A stretch of 64,000 nt of DNA, taken from Acetomicrobium hydrogeniformans. GTDB lineage: Bacteria; Synergistota; Synergistia; Synergistales; JAFGMB01. Below are positions 35,290 through 44,690 of the stretch, piece after piece (the first letter of the stretch is position 1; every line of letters starts with the position of its first letter). The position numbers and the translations under genes are program-made. Under the pieces are notes generated by a model. That model did no database searches. It saw only the letters and a list, made by a program, of their open reading frames with translations, and was not told where the DNA came from. The stretch is from contig JAENYO010000002.1 in the NCBI GenBank assembly GCA_016841745.1, positions 248,001-312,000 of the forward strand, written 5' to 3'.

Positions 35290-35982
35290 CTATCCTTGCA
35301 GGGCAAGTTCAACCGCCCTCCGGGCATGTATCTTTCCAGTATCGAAAACGGGAATATCAGATTCTCCATCTTTGACCACCAGGGGAAGTTCCGTGCATCC
35401 GAGAATAACCCCTTCGGCGCCCTTTACTGCCATTGTTGCGATTATCTCTTTGAATCTCTGTACGGAGTCCTCCATGATCTTTCCATAGGAAAGCTCATCT
35501 GCGATAACTCTCTGAACGAAGTTACGATCTTCTCTGGAAGGCTCCATCACTTCAAGTCCCTTTTCCACCAATGGTTTTTTATAGAAGTCCTGTTCCATAA
35601 CGAAGGATGATCCCAGCAGGGCAACCTTTCCCAGATTTTTCTCGAGGATATGATCGGCTGCTGCATCCGCAATGTGAAGGAGAGGGACATCTATTCCTCC
35701 CTGCACCTGGTCTGCAACTTTGTGCATGGCGTTGCAGCAGATAAGAATTATATCTGCCCCTGCAGTCTCAAGTTTTTGCGCATTTTCTGTCATTAGAAGT
35801 GTCAGTTCATCCCAGCAGTCAGTATAGAGCAGCCTGTCAATCTCGGAAAAATTCTCGGAATATATAATACACCTTGCAGAACTCAGGTCTCCCAGTTTTT
35901 CATTGATCCCTTCATTGATCTCCCTGTAGTACTCCAGAGTTGCTCCCCATGTCATTCCGCCAATAAGGCCTATTGTCTTCAT
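35290..35982 (-). CDS. Aspartate/glutamate racemase family protein
   Basis: 230 aa. PLP-independent racemase fold with the two catalytic cysteines in CNAMH (about residue 82) and GCTELPL (about 194). The opening IGLIGGMTWGATLEYY corresponds to the family GGMSWEST. It interconverts L- and D-aspartate or a related amino acid. The usual Thr of CNT is Ala here, a common variation. ATG with GGGGAGG upstream; single gene. Confidence 0.85.
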   Translation of the reverse strand: MKTIGLIGGMTWGATLEYYREINEGINEKLGDLSSARCIIYSENFSEIDRLLYTDCWDELTLLMTENAQKLETAGADIILICCNAMHKVADQVQGGIDVPLLHIADAAADHILEKNLGKVALLGSSFVMEQDFYKKPLVEKGLEVMEPSREDRNFVQRVIADELSYGKIMEDSVQRFKEIIATMAVKGAEGVILGCTELPLVVKDGESDIPVFDTGKIHARRAVELALQG

Positions 35983-36136
35983 TCTCCAATACCTCCCCTC
36001 GATCCTGCCTGACCCTGGCCATCATAGCAGAAGTTCAGAAAGGATAAAACATTCAGGCATATAGCGGGTATCTGGTAAAATGAACGAGATGTTACAGATA
36101 CAGAACTTTTTGAATTGGAGAATGGGGGGAAGTTTC

Positions 36137-37090
36137 TTGCTGGTATCTGAGATCAGTAGAATATGTATCCTTGGTGCTGGAACAATGGGGTCTGCAATTG
36201 CCCTTAATTTTGCAAGCAAGGGTTTTGAAGTTAATCTTTATGATATTTCAGATGAAGCCCTTGAAAGAGGCTATTCTTCCATAAAAAATTCTCTCCAGGT
36301 TCTGATAGATAACGATCTGGTGAAACAGGATGAAATTCCTGGAATTATGGACAGGATAAAGGGATGTACAACCCTTGAAGATGCTTCAGAGGAGGCCTTA
36401 TTTGTTATCGAATGTGCCCCTGAAAAACTGGAACTGAAGCAGAAACTTTTCAAGGATCTTGAGGAATATTTTCCTGATGATGCGATCTTTGCTTCCAATA
36501 CTTCAAGCCTGAGTCCTACAAAAATAGCGGCATTACTTTTTCATAAAGAGAGATTTACTGCGTCAAACTTCTGGAATCCCGCCCATCTTCTTCCCCTTGT
36601 TGAAATAATGCCTGGAGAGGAAACATCCATGGAAACGGTCCTGGCAGCAAGGGATCTAATGGTGCGGATAGATAAGAAACCGGTTGTCCTGACAAGGGAA
36701 ACGCCAGGATTTCTGGGCAATCGCCTTCAGTTTGCCCTGCTTAGGGAGGCCCTTTACCTTGTAGACTCGGGAATAGCGACTAAAGAAGATGTAGATGCTG
36801 CCGTAAAGTATGGTATAGGAAGAAGATTGGGCGATACCGGTCCCCTTGAAACAGCCGACCTTGGAGGGACCCACGTATTCTCGGCTATCTGCGACTCCCT
36901 TTTCAGCGATCTATGCAACTCGGATGAAGTGTCTTCTTCCCTGACCGAAGCCGTGAAAAATGGCCATCTTGGCTATACCACCGGCAAAGGGATTTACGAA
37001 TGGACCGAAGAGGAACTTGCCGCGGTCCAGCGTAACAGGCAGAGGACTCTTATAGACTGGCTCCGAAGGGATAAGGAACGGGAAGAATAG
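36137..37090 (+). CDS. 3-hydroxyacyl-CoA dehydrogenase family protein
   Basis: 317 aa. N-terminal Rossmann domain with ICILGAGTMGSAIALNFASKGFEV, ASNTSSLSPTKIA and NFWNPAHLLPLVEIMPG (catalytic His), then a C-terminal domain with ETPGFLGNRLQFALLREAL. It oxidises a 3-hydroxyacyl-CoA or a related hydroxy-acid with NAD. The C-terminal part resembles the lambda-crystallin/L-gulonate dehydrogenase branch as much as butyryl enzymes, so the substrate is open. TTG 36137 lies 6 bases after GGGGGA; an earlier ATG at 36080 lacks such a site. Forms a pair with the radical SAM gene 39 bases downstream. Confidence 0.8.
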   Translation: MLVSEISRICILGAGTMGSAIALNFASKGFEVNLYDISDEALERGYSSIKNSLQVLIDNDLVKQDEIPGIMDRIKGCTTLEDASEEALFVIECAPEKLELKQKLFKDLEEYFPDDAIFASNTSSLSPTKIAALLFHKERFTASNFWNPAHLLPLVEIMPGEETSMETVLAARDLMVRIDKKPVVLTRETPGFLGNRLQFALLREALYLVDSGIATKEDVDAAVKYGIGRRLGDTGPLETADLGGTHVFSAICDSLFSDLCNSDEVSSSLTEAVKNGHLGYTTGKGIYEWTEEELAAVQRNRQRTLIDWLRRDKEREE

Positions 37091-37129
37091 GTTTATCTGA
37101 ATAATTGAGGAGAAATAAAAACAACAGCA

Positions 37130-38401
37130 ATGGCTGATCTTTATCCTTACCTTAAAGAACTGGAAAATAAAAAGATACTCGGGATCAACCCTCCTGTTTT
37201 CGACTTTGCCTATTTCGACCTGTGGGCGAAACCCCTTGGATTGTTATATATTCTTCAATGGCTCAGAGACAGGGGAAACCAGGTGAAACTGATAGACTGC
37301 ATCTACGAAGCGAGGGACAGGGCAAAGACCTTCGGTCGTTATGCGCCCCGTCGGAGAAAGATGGAAAAACCTGCCCCTTATCGCGATATACCCAGGAATT
37401 ACTGGCATTTTGGCCTGAATGAAGAAGAGTTCATCTCAAGGCTTGAAGGACTGGAAAAGCCGGATGTCATCCTCCTGACCGCAACCATGACCTACTGGTA
37501 TGGAGGTGTTTTCTGGTGTATAGAGCATCTCAGAAGGGTATTCCCGGGAGTTCCCATTCTTCTGGGAGGTATCTATGCCCGTCTGTGTCCGGACCATGCC
37601 CTTCTTTCCGGAGCCGATCATGTGCAGACAGGACCCTTTCCCATTGAAGCCCCATATCCCGCCATGGATCTTTATAAGGATCCCGAATACGGAATAAGCA
37701 TTACTTCATGGGGCTGCCCCATGAGATGTGATTACTGTGCGTCGAATATCCTGTGTCCCACCTTTTCCCAGAGAGGGGTAGATGAGGTAGTAGGGGAGAT
37801 GGAATTCCAGCTTTTGTCAGGATCGATGACAGACATTGCCTTTTACGACGATGCCCTCCTGGTAAACAGGGATGAGCATTTTTATCCTATCTGCGAGCAG
37901 ATAGAAAAACGGTTTAGCCATATAAGGTTCCATACTCCTAACGGTCTCCATGTTCGTCGCCTGGATGAAAAGTGTTCAGAATATATCTACAGGACAGGGA
38001 TACGTACCATTAGGCTCAGCCTTGAGAGTGTGGATCCTGAAGTGCAGAAGGAGAGCTCTTCGAAGGTTTCCAGACATCAGTACCAGCGGGGTGTGGAGAA
38101 TCTCCTCAAGGCCGGTTACCATCATGAAGACCTTGAGACCTATGTATTAGCTGGTCTTCCTGGTCAGAGCGTTGAAGGCATTAAAGAAACCATAGCCTTT
38201 GTAAAGGATCTGGGGGCAAGGGTCAGGATAGCCCAGTTTTCGCCCATACCTGGAACTTCCCTGTATAACCAGGCCCTGAAAAAAGTTCCGGCACTGGCAG
38301 AAGAACCCCTGCTGCACAATAACACTGTGTACAGTTCCTGGGTTTCAAAGGAAATTCCTCCTGAAGAACTCCAGGATCTGAAAGACTTTTCCCGCCAGTA
38401 A
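37130..38401 (+). CDS. B12-binding-type radical SAM protein
   Basis: 423 aa. The N-terminal 170 residues form a B12-binding-like Rossmann domain (PLGLLYILQWLRDRGNQVKLID, VILLTATMTYWYGG, PILLGGIYARLCPDHAL) without an obvious D-x-H-x2-G base-off motif. The radical SAM domain begins at ISITSWGCPMRCDYCASN with the C-x3-C-x2-C cluster motif; DDALLV and RLSLESVD follow. Such proteins act on lipids, cofactors or secondary metabolites; no target can be assigned. Follows the hydroxyacyl-CoA dehydrogenase gene closely, probably in one unit. Confidence 0.8.
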   Translation: MADLYPYLKELENKKILGINPPVFDFAYFDLWAKPLGLLYILQWLRDRGNQVKLIDCIYEARDRAKTFGRYAPRRRKMEKPAPYRDIPRNYWHFGLNEEEFISRLEGLEKPDVILLTATMTYWYGGVFWCIEHLRRVFPGVPILLGGIYARLCPDHALLSGADHVQTGPFPIEAPYPAMDLYKDPEYGISITSWGCPMRCDYCASNILCPTFSQRGVDEVVGEMEFQLLSGSMTDIAFYDDALLVNRDEHFYPICEQIEKRFSHIRFHTPNGLHVRRLDEKCSEYIYRTGIRTIRLSLESVDPEVQKESSSKVSRHQYQRGVENLLKAGYHHEDLETYVLAGLPGQSVEGIKETIAFVKDLGARVRIAQFSPIPGTSLYNQALKKVPALAEEPLLHNNTVYSSWVSKEIPPEELQDLKDFSRQ

Positions 38402-38410
38402 ACTCTACAA

Positions 38411-38691
38411 CCGCTAAGACGCAAAGGAAACCTGTAATCTAGTTATTTTTCCGGTTTCCTGCTAACTCCAGGTTTAGCCTGTGTCGATCTGATCCTACGC
38501 AGATCAAAGTTTTAGAGAGGCACAAAAAACTTCGATTTTGTCCCATAAAAAAGATTAACCTGATAAACATGACAAAATTTGTCTTTGAATTTAGTTTTGT
38601 CTTCCCTCGTGCAAAATTGAGCCTGATTTTGCGCAGTAAACTTGTCCTGGTAAGGTTTGATGCTTTCCTTGCGGACTTTGCGTCTTCGCGG
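38411..38691. repeat. MITE-like noncoding element with terminal inverted repeats
   Basis: About 281 bases bounded by 16-base inverted ends, CCGCTAAGACGCAAAG (38411-38426) and CTTTGCGTCTTCGCGG (38676-38691), which match at 15 of 16 positions. No protein is encoded. End-like motifs CTTTGCGTACTTTG and CCTTAGCGGT recur at 51888-51910 and near 58525-58546, so this belongs to a dispersed family in this genome. Confidence 0.65.
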
Positions 38692-38722
38692 TAAAACAGC
38701 CTCTGGTCCTGTCTTTACAGGA

Positions 38723-39325
38723 TCACGAGAGATGCAATAGACTGAAGGCCGTATATACCAGCAGAAGACTGAGGGATATATTGATGTATTTCTTCAGTTT
38801 CGGGTCGCTTATCGTCCTTTTCAGGGCTGTTCCGCATAGAGCCCATAGGGTTACGGAACTGAAGCCTATAATGCCCAGAAGTAACGCCGACATTACAAGA
38901 GTTGCAGGCTGACCAGCAAGGGGGGTCAGAAAGGTAGTGTAAAGGGTGATGCCGTAAATTATAACCTTGACATTCACTACCTGGAGAAAAACTCCCTTTA
39001 TAAAACCCATCCTTGCTATATCATTATCACCGTCAAAGGCATAGCTGGATCTGAGGGTCCCGTAGGCCAGCCACATAATATAGCTGAAGCCGATCCAGCG
39101 AAGCCATTGGGATACTGAAGGCAGCAGTTTTATCATAAGGCTGGACATGGTCCCGCAGAGGAGCATCATCAGTATGAACCCTGAGGTAACTCCCAGCAGG
39201 TATGGCAGTGATCTGATGAAACCGAAGACAAGGCCCATGGATGCACTCGATACATTATTTGGTCCGGGAGTATATGAGGTCACCGCAACAAAGGTCAGAA
39301 GAGGAATAAGGTCAAGGGTTTCCAT
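38723..39325 (-). CDS. LysE/RhtB family amino-acid exporter
   Basis: 200 aa with about six helices. The N-terminal signature PLLTFVAVTSYTPGPNNVSSASMG (about 9-32) is diagnostic, with GFIKGVFLQVVNVKVIIYGITL as the second family segment. It exports an amino acid or derivative across the inner membrane. ATG 39325 behind CTGGAGGCAA. Substrate unknown; the window also carries LysO and two DMT exporters, consistent with peptide or amino-acid feeding. Confidence 0.85.
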   Translation of the reverse strand: METLDLIPLLTFVAVTSYTPGPNNVSSASMGLVFGFIRSLPYLLGVTSGFILMMLLCGTMSSLMIKLLPSVSQWLRWIGFSYIMWLAYGTLRSSYAFDGDNDIARMGFIKGVFLQVVNVKVIIYGITLYTTFLTPLAGQPATLVMSALLLGIIGFSSVTLWALCGTALKRTISDPKLKKYINISLSLLLVYTAFSLLHLS

Positions 39326-39434
39326 AAAGATTGCCTCCAGTATCGATTGGATTTAAGATTATTCCAATTCTACATTACTGATAGTCAAAAAGCACTTTAA
39401 TTATCTGGAATCGGTCCTGAAAAGAGGTTTTTAT

Positions 39435-39923
39435 ATGCAGGGAAAAGAGAAAGTCTACGAAGTCCTGAGGAACCTTGATATTGAGTATAAGGTGGTAACG
39501 CATCCCGCGGTATTTACCTCCACCGAGGCAGAGCAGTACAGAACCCTTTTTCAAGGGGCGAGATGTAAAAACCTTTTTCTGAGGAACGAAAAGGGTCATA
39601 CCCATTATCTGGTTATCATAGACCAGGCCAAAGCCATGAACCTCAAGGAGCTTGCTTTTGAATTGGGAGAAAAAAGGCTTGGATTCGCTTCTCCTGAAAG
39701 ACTGAAAAAACACCTGGGGCTGACACCTGGTTCTGTGTCTGTCTTTGGACTGATCAACAATACCGGTAAAAATGTGGTAGTTGTCATTGATGAGGACCTT
39801 CAAAAGGAAGAAAAGATAAACTTCCATCCCAATATCAATACCGAAACGCTGACTATTTTATACAGTGATCTGTTAAAATTTCTTCGCTGGACGGGAAACA
39901 GGGTTATAATTCAGGGACTCTAG
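39435..39923 (+). CDS. YbaK/ProX-type aminoacyl-tRNA editing protein
   Basis: 162 aa. Trans-editing domain that hydrolyses mischarged tRNA (Ala- or Cys-tRNA-Pro in known members). Seen are VVTHPAVFTSTEA at about 19-31, the conserved lysine in GARCKNLFLRN, and GLTPGSVSVFGLINN near 95-109 (the GxxPGxVxPFG-like loop). The length and sequence resemble ProX/PrdX proteins more than YbaK. ATG 39435 with AAAAGAGG upstream. Followed 31 bases later by a DMT permease gene. Confidence 0.85.
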   Translation: MQGKEKVYEVLRNLDIEYKVVTHPAVFTSTEAEQYRTLFQGARCKNLFLRNEKGHTHYLVIIDQAKAMNLKELAFELGEKRLGFASPERLKKHLGLTPGSVSVFGLINNTGKNVVVVIDEDLQKEEKINFHPNINTETLTILYSDLLKFLRWTGNRVIIQGL

Positions 39924-39954
39924 ATTTTTCAACCTTCCAGGGGAGGTATTATTT

Positions 39955-40869
39955 TTGTTAACAGGTACGGATAGAAAGGTAGTTCTTGCTGATCTTGCAA
40001 TGGTCTTCATCGCCCTTTTCTGGGGTTCCGGTTTCGGTGTCAGTAATATGCTCCTTCGGCAGATCAGCCCTCTCTGGCTGATATCCCTCAGGTTTATCTT
40101 CAGCGCCATACTCGTTGTAGTTGTATTCTGGCGTAGAGTTTTGCTACTGACCAGAAAAGACTTGGTCCTGGCTTCATTTGGAGGGCTCATCCTTGCTGGA
40201 GCCTTTATCGCCCACATTCTTGGTCTTAACATAACTACCCCTGGTAAACAGGGATTTATTCAAAGCACCAGTGTCATAATGGTTCCCATATTCTATGCCA
40301 TCATTTACCGGAAATCTCCGGGTCTGCTGAGTTTTCTTGGAGCTATCCTGACCACCCTGGGACTCCTTGTAATGGCCTTTACTCCAGGAATGACCTTTAA
40401 CCTTGGAGACGCCCTTTCCCTGGTTCTTGCCCTTTTTGTAGCCTTCAATGTTCTTTCCGTAGGCAATTTCAGCCGTCGAATGGACCCTTTGGGCTATGCC
40501 GTGGTTTCCTTTATCTCTTCTGCCGTCATAATCACTGCCTTTGCCATTATCTTTGAACCATTTCCACAGCTTGGCGGACTTGGTCTTTCCTTCTGGGCAA
40601 GCCTTGCCTACGTGATAGTGATGGTCACTGTTGTCCCTTTCCTGATCCAGCCCATGGCCCAGAGATATTCCCCGGATACCCACGCGGCCATCCTTCAGTC
40701 AACAGAATGTCTTTGGGGATATGCTATAGCTATTGCGATTGGAGAAGAGATGCTGAACTGGCAGGTATTGCTGGGAGGAATGATAATTTTCCTTGGTGTA
40801 ATGGTGACAGAATCAGAAATGTTCTTTAAAAAAAGGAACAATAAGGATGGGAAAAATATTTCTCAATAA
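39955..40869 (+). CDS. EamA/DMT-superfamily permease
   Basis: 304 aa, ten helices in two EamA repeats (VLADLAMVFIALFWGSGFGVSNMLLRQISPLW in the first; GDALSLVLALFVAFNVLSVGNFSRR opening the second). TTG 39955 follows AGGGGAGGT. Probable exporter or importer of a small metabolite; not close in sequence to the DMT permease at 8713. Probably cotranscribed with the editing protein upstream; a terminator-like hairpin follows. Confidence 0.82.
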   Translation: MLTGTDRKVVLADLAMVFIALFWGSGFGVSNMLLRQISPLWLISLRFIFSAILVVVVFWRRVLLLTRKDLVLASFGGLILAGAFIAHILGLNITTPGKQGFIQSTSVIMVPIFYAIIYRKSPGLLSFLGAILTTLGLLVMAFTPGMTFNLGDALSLVLALFVAFNVLSVGNFSRRMDPLGYAVVSFISSAVIITAFAIIFEPFPQLGGLGLSFWASLAYVIVMVTVVPFLIQPMAQRYSPDTHAAILQSTECLWGYAIAIAIGEEMLNWQVLLGGMIIFLGVMVTESEMFFKKRNNKDGKNISQ

Positions 40870-40900
40870 ACCTCTTATCGGGATAAGAGTATAGAAAATA

Positions 40901-40920
40901 GGCACCCACTGAGGGGTGCC
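40901..40920. terminator. Bidirectional stem-loop terminator
   Basis: GGCACCC (40901-40907) pairs with GGGTGCC (40914-40920) between convergent genes; a T-rich TTCATATTTT follows on the plus strand. Confidence 0.7.
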
Positions 40921-40952
40921 TTCATATTTTAAGCGCTATCAAATGGAAAGGA

Positions 40953-41522
40953 TCACATGGTCAGTTTTGTGTAACCCTCTGGAAGCTCGAAAGTATCATC
41001 GGAAATATTGCCTTTTTCTACATTTGAGTAGAGGATGGTGACCGTATCCTGGGGTGATTCTGAGTGTATTTTCAGGGGATAGTTGAGTTTCCTGGCCACC
41101 CACACAAGAGATTTCCCGAACTGGGGGTCATCGTATTCCACGGAATAGTTATCGCATTTGTAGCCCTCTATATCCTCCGTTCCCAGCTTTGTTACTTTGC
41201 CCATATCCTTGTATTTGTCCTCGATAGATTCCGACTCGGAAAGAGAAACCTGGTTATTGGCAAATTCCATGTACATCTGCTGTCCCGGTATTAGAACGTA
41301 CATCATGTTGCTGCTTCCGTTTACGATGGAAACCTGGGTTCCCATAGGAGTCAGGATCTCCTGGCGAAGGGAGTTCCCCTTCACGAAAACTTTTCCGGTC
41401 ATTTCACCCCCGGTAGCGCTCTGGATAAGCATATCTGCCTGAAACTCTGCTGCACCAGCGAAGGAAACAAAAAGCCCCAGAACCAGTAATGCAGCAGCAA
41501 CCCTTATTGATTTTCTAAACAT
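40953..41522 (-). CDS. Exported LolA-like / DUF4412-type protein
   Basis: 189 aa. The signal peptide ends near FAGA, giving a mature start of about AEFQADM. The mature part has the curved-sheet pattern of LolA/outer-membrane lipoprotein-sorting-like proteins (FQADMLIQSATGGEMTGKVFVKGNSLRQE, EDIEGYKCDNYSVEY, LVWVARKLNYPLKI). DUF4412-type proteins share it. Function unknown: a lipoprotein carrier or general envelope protein is possible. ATG 41522 with AGGAGGGG upstream; a longer frame to 41546 starts before that site. Confidence 0.65.
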   Translation of the reverse strand: MFRKSIRVAAALLVLGLFVSFAGAAEFQADMLIQSATGGEMTGKVFVKGNSLRQEILTPMGTQVSIVNGSSNMMYVLIPGQQMYMEFANNQVSLSESESIEDKYKDMGKVTKLGTEDIEGYKCDNYSVEYDDPQFGKSLVWVARKLNYPLKIHSESPQDTVTILYSNVEKGNISDDTFELPEGYTKLTM

Positions 41523-41726
41523 CTTCGGACCCCTCCTGTTCAACAACTGTTAGGATAATCATTATTCCAGATCCATTTTACTCTGATTCTTCCCAAATGA
41601 ACTTCTTGAATTGAAGATTTGATTCTCCAGGGAACCTCCATATATGAATAACCGGTTAGATCTATCTGGATTTTCAGGAAAAAATATTTTCAACTTTTCA
41701 CTGATACCTTGTATGAATTTGACATA

Positions 41727-42728
41727 TCAGTTAAGCAAATATTCGAGGATCCTTTTCTCCATTTCTTCTGTTGATGCAGTTCCACCGATGTCTCTTGTGA
41801 CATGTTTGTCTTCAATAATGGTTTTACTGACAGCTTGAATTATTACGTCAGACTTTTCTGTTTCTCCCAGGTGATTCAACATCATTGCTCCAGACAGAAT
41901 GGCCGCAGTCGGATTGGCTATATTTCCCCCGGCAATATCTGGAGCACTTCCATGAATTGCTTCAAAGATAGCCATATCTGCCCCTATATTTGCACCTGGG
42001 ACAAGGCCGAGTCCACCTACTAGGCCTGCGCATAGATCGGACAGTATATCACCATAAAGATTAGTAGTGACTATTACATCGAATTGAGAGGGATCACGAA
42101 CTATCTGCATGCACATATTGTCAATGATCATTTCTTTAAGAGAAATATTAGGATAACCTTTTGAAATTTCTCTAACACTATTCAGAAACAGTCCATCTGC
42201 CAGTTTTAGAATATTGGCTTTGTGGGCGACTGTGACCTGTGTTCTGTTGTTTTTACGGGCATAGTCAAAAGCAGCTTTTGCAATTCTTGCAGAAGCCTTT
42301 CTGGTAACTGTTTTTATTGCCTGAGCCTGTTCTTCGGACACGCTCTCTTCGATCCCACAATATAGACCTTCGGTGTTTTCTCTAAAGATTACCAGGTCAA
42401 CATTATCAAAAGGGGTACGGATTCCCCTTATTGATTTAACAGGTCTTACATTTGCAAAAAGATCATATCGTTTTCGAAGCATTACATTAATGCTTCTGAA
42501 TCCTTCGCCGATAGGAGTTGTTATTGGACCTTTAAGGGCTATCCTGTTGTTTTCAATGCTCTGAAAAACCTCCTCAGGAACAAGGATTCCTGTTTTTTCA
42601 TAGACATTTTTCCCGGCATTGACAATTTCCCAGTGAATTTCTATTCCAGTAGCTTCGATAACATTTTTTGCACTGTTTATTACCTCTGTGCCTATTCCAT
42701 CTCCGGGGATCAGAGTGATCGTATGCAT
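41727..42728 (-). CDS. NAD-dependent isocitrate dehydrogenase (IDH/IMDH family)
   Basis: 333 aa. Family motifs are ITLIPGDGIGTEV at the N-terminus, FRENTEGLYCGIE (about 114-126; the Tyr and Gly pattern fits isocitrate-type enzymes rather than LeuB), KANILKLADG and TNLYGDILSDLCAGLVGGLG. It converts isocitrate to 2-oxoglutarate. Third gene after citrate synthase and aconitase, only 15 bases after the aconitase gene, which settles isocitrate as the most likely substrate over homoisocitrate or isopropylmalate. Strong AGGAGGT site. Confidence 0.87.
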   Translation of the reverse strand: MHTITLIPGDGIGTEVINSAKNVIEATGIEIHWEIVNAGKNVYEKTGILVPEEVFQSIENNRIALKGPITTPIGEGFRSINVMLRKRYDLFANVRPVKSIRGIRTPFDNVDLVIFRENTEGLYCGIEESVSEEQAQAIKTVTRKASARIAKAAFDYARKNNRTQVTVAHKANILKLADGLFLNSVREISKGYPNISLKEMIIDNMCMQIVRDPSQFDVIVTTNLYGDILSDLCAGLVGGLGLVPGANIGADMAIFEAIHGSAPDIAGGNIANPTAAILSGAMMLNHLGETEKSDVIIQAVSKTIIEDKHVTRDIGGTASTEEMEKRILEYLLN

Positions 42729-42743
42729 GCATATACCTCCTAC

Positions 42744-44669
42744 CTATTCGGCTGTCTTTAAATAATTAAGATATCCTCCTGCTTTCAGCATTCTGATATC
42801 TCTGTCAGTTCCTTCAAAAACAAGTGTTACAGAGAAATTTCCGCTTTTGTGAAAAAGACATATTTCAGTTCCTTTTTCCAGAGAAGAGATGATATCTGGA
42901 ATTTCTATTTCATCCTCTTCCTGAAAAAGGTCATAATCCTCTTTGTTTTTAAAAAGCAGGGGAAGTATCCCGGAATTTATGAGGTTGGTTCGGTGTATTC
43001 GGGCAAAGGACTTCGTTATAATTCCTTTTACACCGAGATACAGAGGAACCAGTGCTGCATGTTCCCTGCTTGATCCCTGTCCGTAATTTTCACCGCCCAT
43101 CACAAATCCCCCATTGTGTTTCAGCGCTCTTTCCCGGAAATCTTGTGTAATGGTTCCAAAGCAGTGTTTGGAGAGTTCCGGTATATTAGACCTGAAGGGT
43201 AGAAGTTTTGCATTTGAGGGCATTATGTCATCAGTTGTGATATTGTTTCCGGCTTTCAACAATATAGTTCCGTTCAGGTTATTTTTTAAAGGAATATTAA
43301 CAGGAAAAGGTTTGATGTTAGACCCCATTACAACTTGAAGGCCATCTCTGTTTTTCGGAGGATAGATGAAGTAGTTTTCAGATGTCTCAAATTTTTCTGG
43401 AATAGGGATCTCAGGCATTAAACCGAATGATGACGGCACGGTTAAATAACCTGTAATAGCGGAAACAGCTGCGGTTTCCGGGCTTACAAGATAAACTTCA
43501 GCATTTTGCGTTCCGCATCTTCCCTTAAAATTTCTATTGAATGTCCTTAAGGAAACAGCACCGTTTTTTGGAGCTTGTCCCATACCAATACATGGTCCAC
43601 ATGCTGCTTCCAGTATCCTTGCTCCTGCAGTTATCAGATCCGCCAAAGCTCCATTGCTGGCCATCATTTTAAGAATGTTGCTTGATCCTGGCGAAATAAC
43701 AAGACTTACATCGCTGTGGACCCTTTGATCCCTCAAGATATGAGTAACTTTCATGAGATCCGTGTATGATGAGTTGGTACAGCTGCCTATGGCTACCTGA
43801 TCAATCTTGAGTCTTTTAAGGTTTGATATTTTCTCACCATTATCCGGGCTGTGAGGTAGTGCGACCATAGGTTTGATAGTACTGAGATCTAGTTGGATCT
43901 TTTTGTCATAACTGCAGTCTATGTCGGCATGAAGCGGGACAAAATCCCTCTCTCTACCCTGTCTGCAAAGAAAATCTCTCGTTACTTCGTCACTTGGAAA
44001 GATGGAAGTTGTTGCTCCAAGTTCCGCTCCCATATTCGTTATGGTAGATCTGTCAGTAACGGATAATTCTTTAATTCCTTCTCCGGAATATTCAATAACA
44101 TAACCTGTTCCACCTTTTACGGTAAGTTGCTTCAAAATGTACAGGATCACATCCTTGGCACTGACCCACTGGTCTAACCTTCCGGAGAGTTCTATATTCA
44201 GGACCCTTGGTGCTTTCATGTAGTAATATCCCTTTGCCATTCCCATCGCTACATCAAGGCCTCCAGAACCAATGCTTATCATTCCGAGCCCCCCACAGGT
44301 AGGAGTATGACTGTCGGAGCCGATCAATATCTCTCCTGGTTTTGCGAATCTTTCCAGATGGAGTTGATGACATATTCCATTTCCAGGTTTTGAAAAGATT
44401 ATTCCGTACTTTGCTGCGGCTGATCGGATAAATTCATGGTCATCGGCATTTTCAAATCCTGCCTGAAGTGTATTGTGGTCGATATAGGCTACAGACAGAT
44501 CTGTTTTTATGTCTTTTATTCCCATAGTTTCCAGCTGAAGATATACCATTGTGCCAGTAGAATCCTGTGTAAGAGTCTGATTAACTCTGACACCTATCTC
44601 TCTACCAGGTTCAAGAGTTCCAGATAACAATTTTTTCTCAAAAATTTTACAAGTCAGATTTTTCCCCAT
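42744..44669 (-). CDS. Aconitate hydratase (about 640-aa short type)
   Basis: About 641 aa, the short aconitase type found in Aquifex and many anaerobes. [4Fe-4S] cysteines lie in IGSCTNSSYTDL and in EAACGPCIGMGQAP. The GSDSHTPTCGGLG motif lies near 117-129. The C-terminal swivel domain has MGGENYGQGSSREHAAL with the catalytic-loop Ser and Arg. Isomerises citrate to isocitrate. ATG 44669 lies 9 bases after AGAGAGG; an in-frame ATG at 44678 is too close. Middle gene of the citrate operon. Confidence 0.92.
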   Translation of the reverse strand: MGKNLTCKIFEKKLLSGTLEPGREIGVRVNQTLTQDSTGTMVYLQLETMGIKDIKTDLSVAYIDHNTLQAGFENADDHEFIRSAAAKYGIIFSKPGNGICHQLHLERFAKPGEILIGSDSHTPTCGGLGMISIGSGGLDVAMGMAKGYYYMKAPRVLNIELSGRLDQWVSAKDVILYILKQLTVKGGTGYVIEYSGEGIKELSVTDRSTITNMGAELGATTSIFPSDEVTRDFLCRQGRERDFVPLHADIDCSYDKKIQLDLSTIKPMVALPHSPDNGEKISNLKRLKIDQVAIGSCTNSSYTDLMKVTHILRDQRVHSDVSLVISPGSSNILKMMASNGALADLITAGARILEAACGPCIGMGQAPKNGAVSLRTFNRNFKGRCGTQNAEVYLVSPETAAVSAITGYLTVPSSFGLMPEIPIPEKFETSENYFIYPPKNRDGLQVVMGSNIKPFPVNIPLKNNLNGTILLKAGNNITTDDIMPSNAKLLPFRSNIPELSKHCFGTITQDFRERALKHNGGFVMGGENYGQGSSREHAALVPLYLGVKGIITKSFARIHRTNLINSGILPLLFKNKEDYDLFQEEDEIEIPDIISSLEKGTEICLFHKSGNFSVTLVFEGTDRDIRMLKAGGYLNYLKTAE

Positions 44670-44690
44670 TATTGTCATTCCTCTCTTTGT

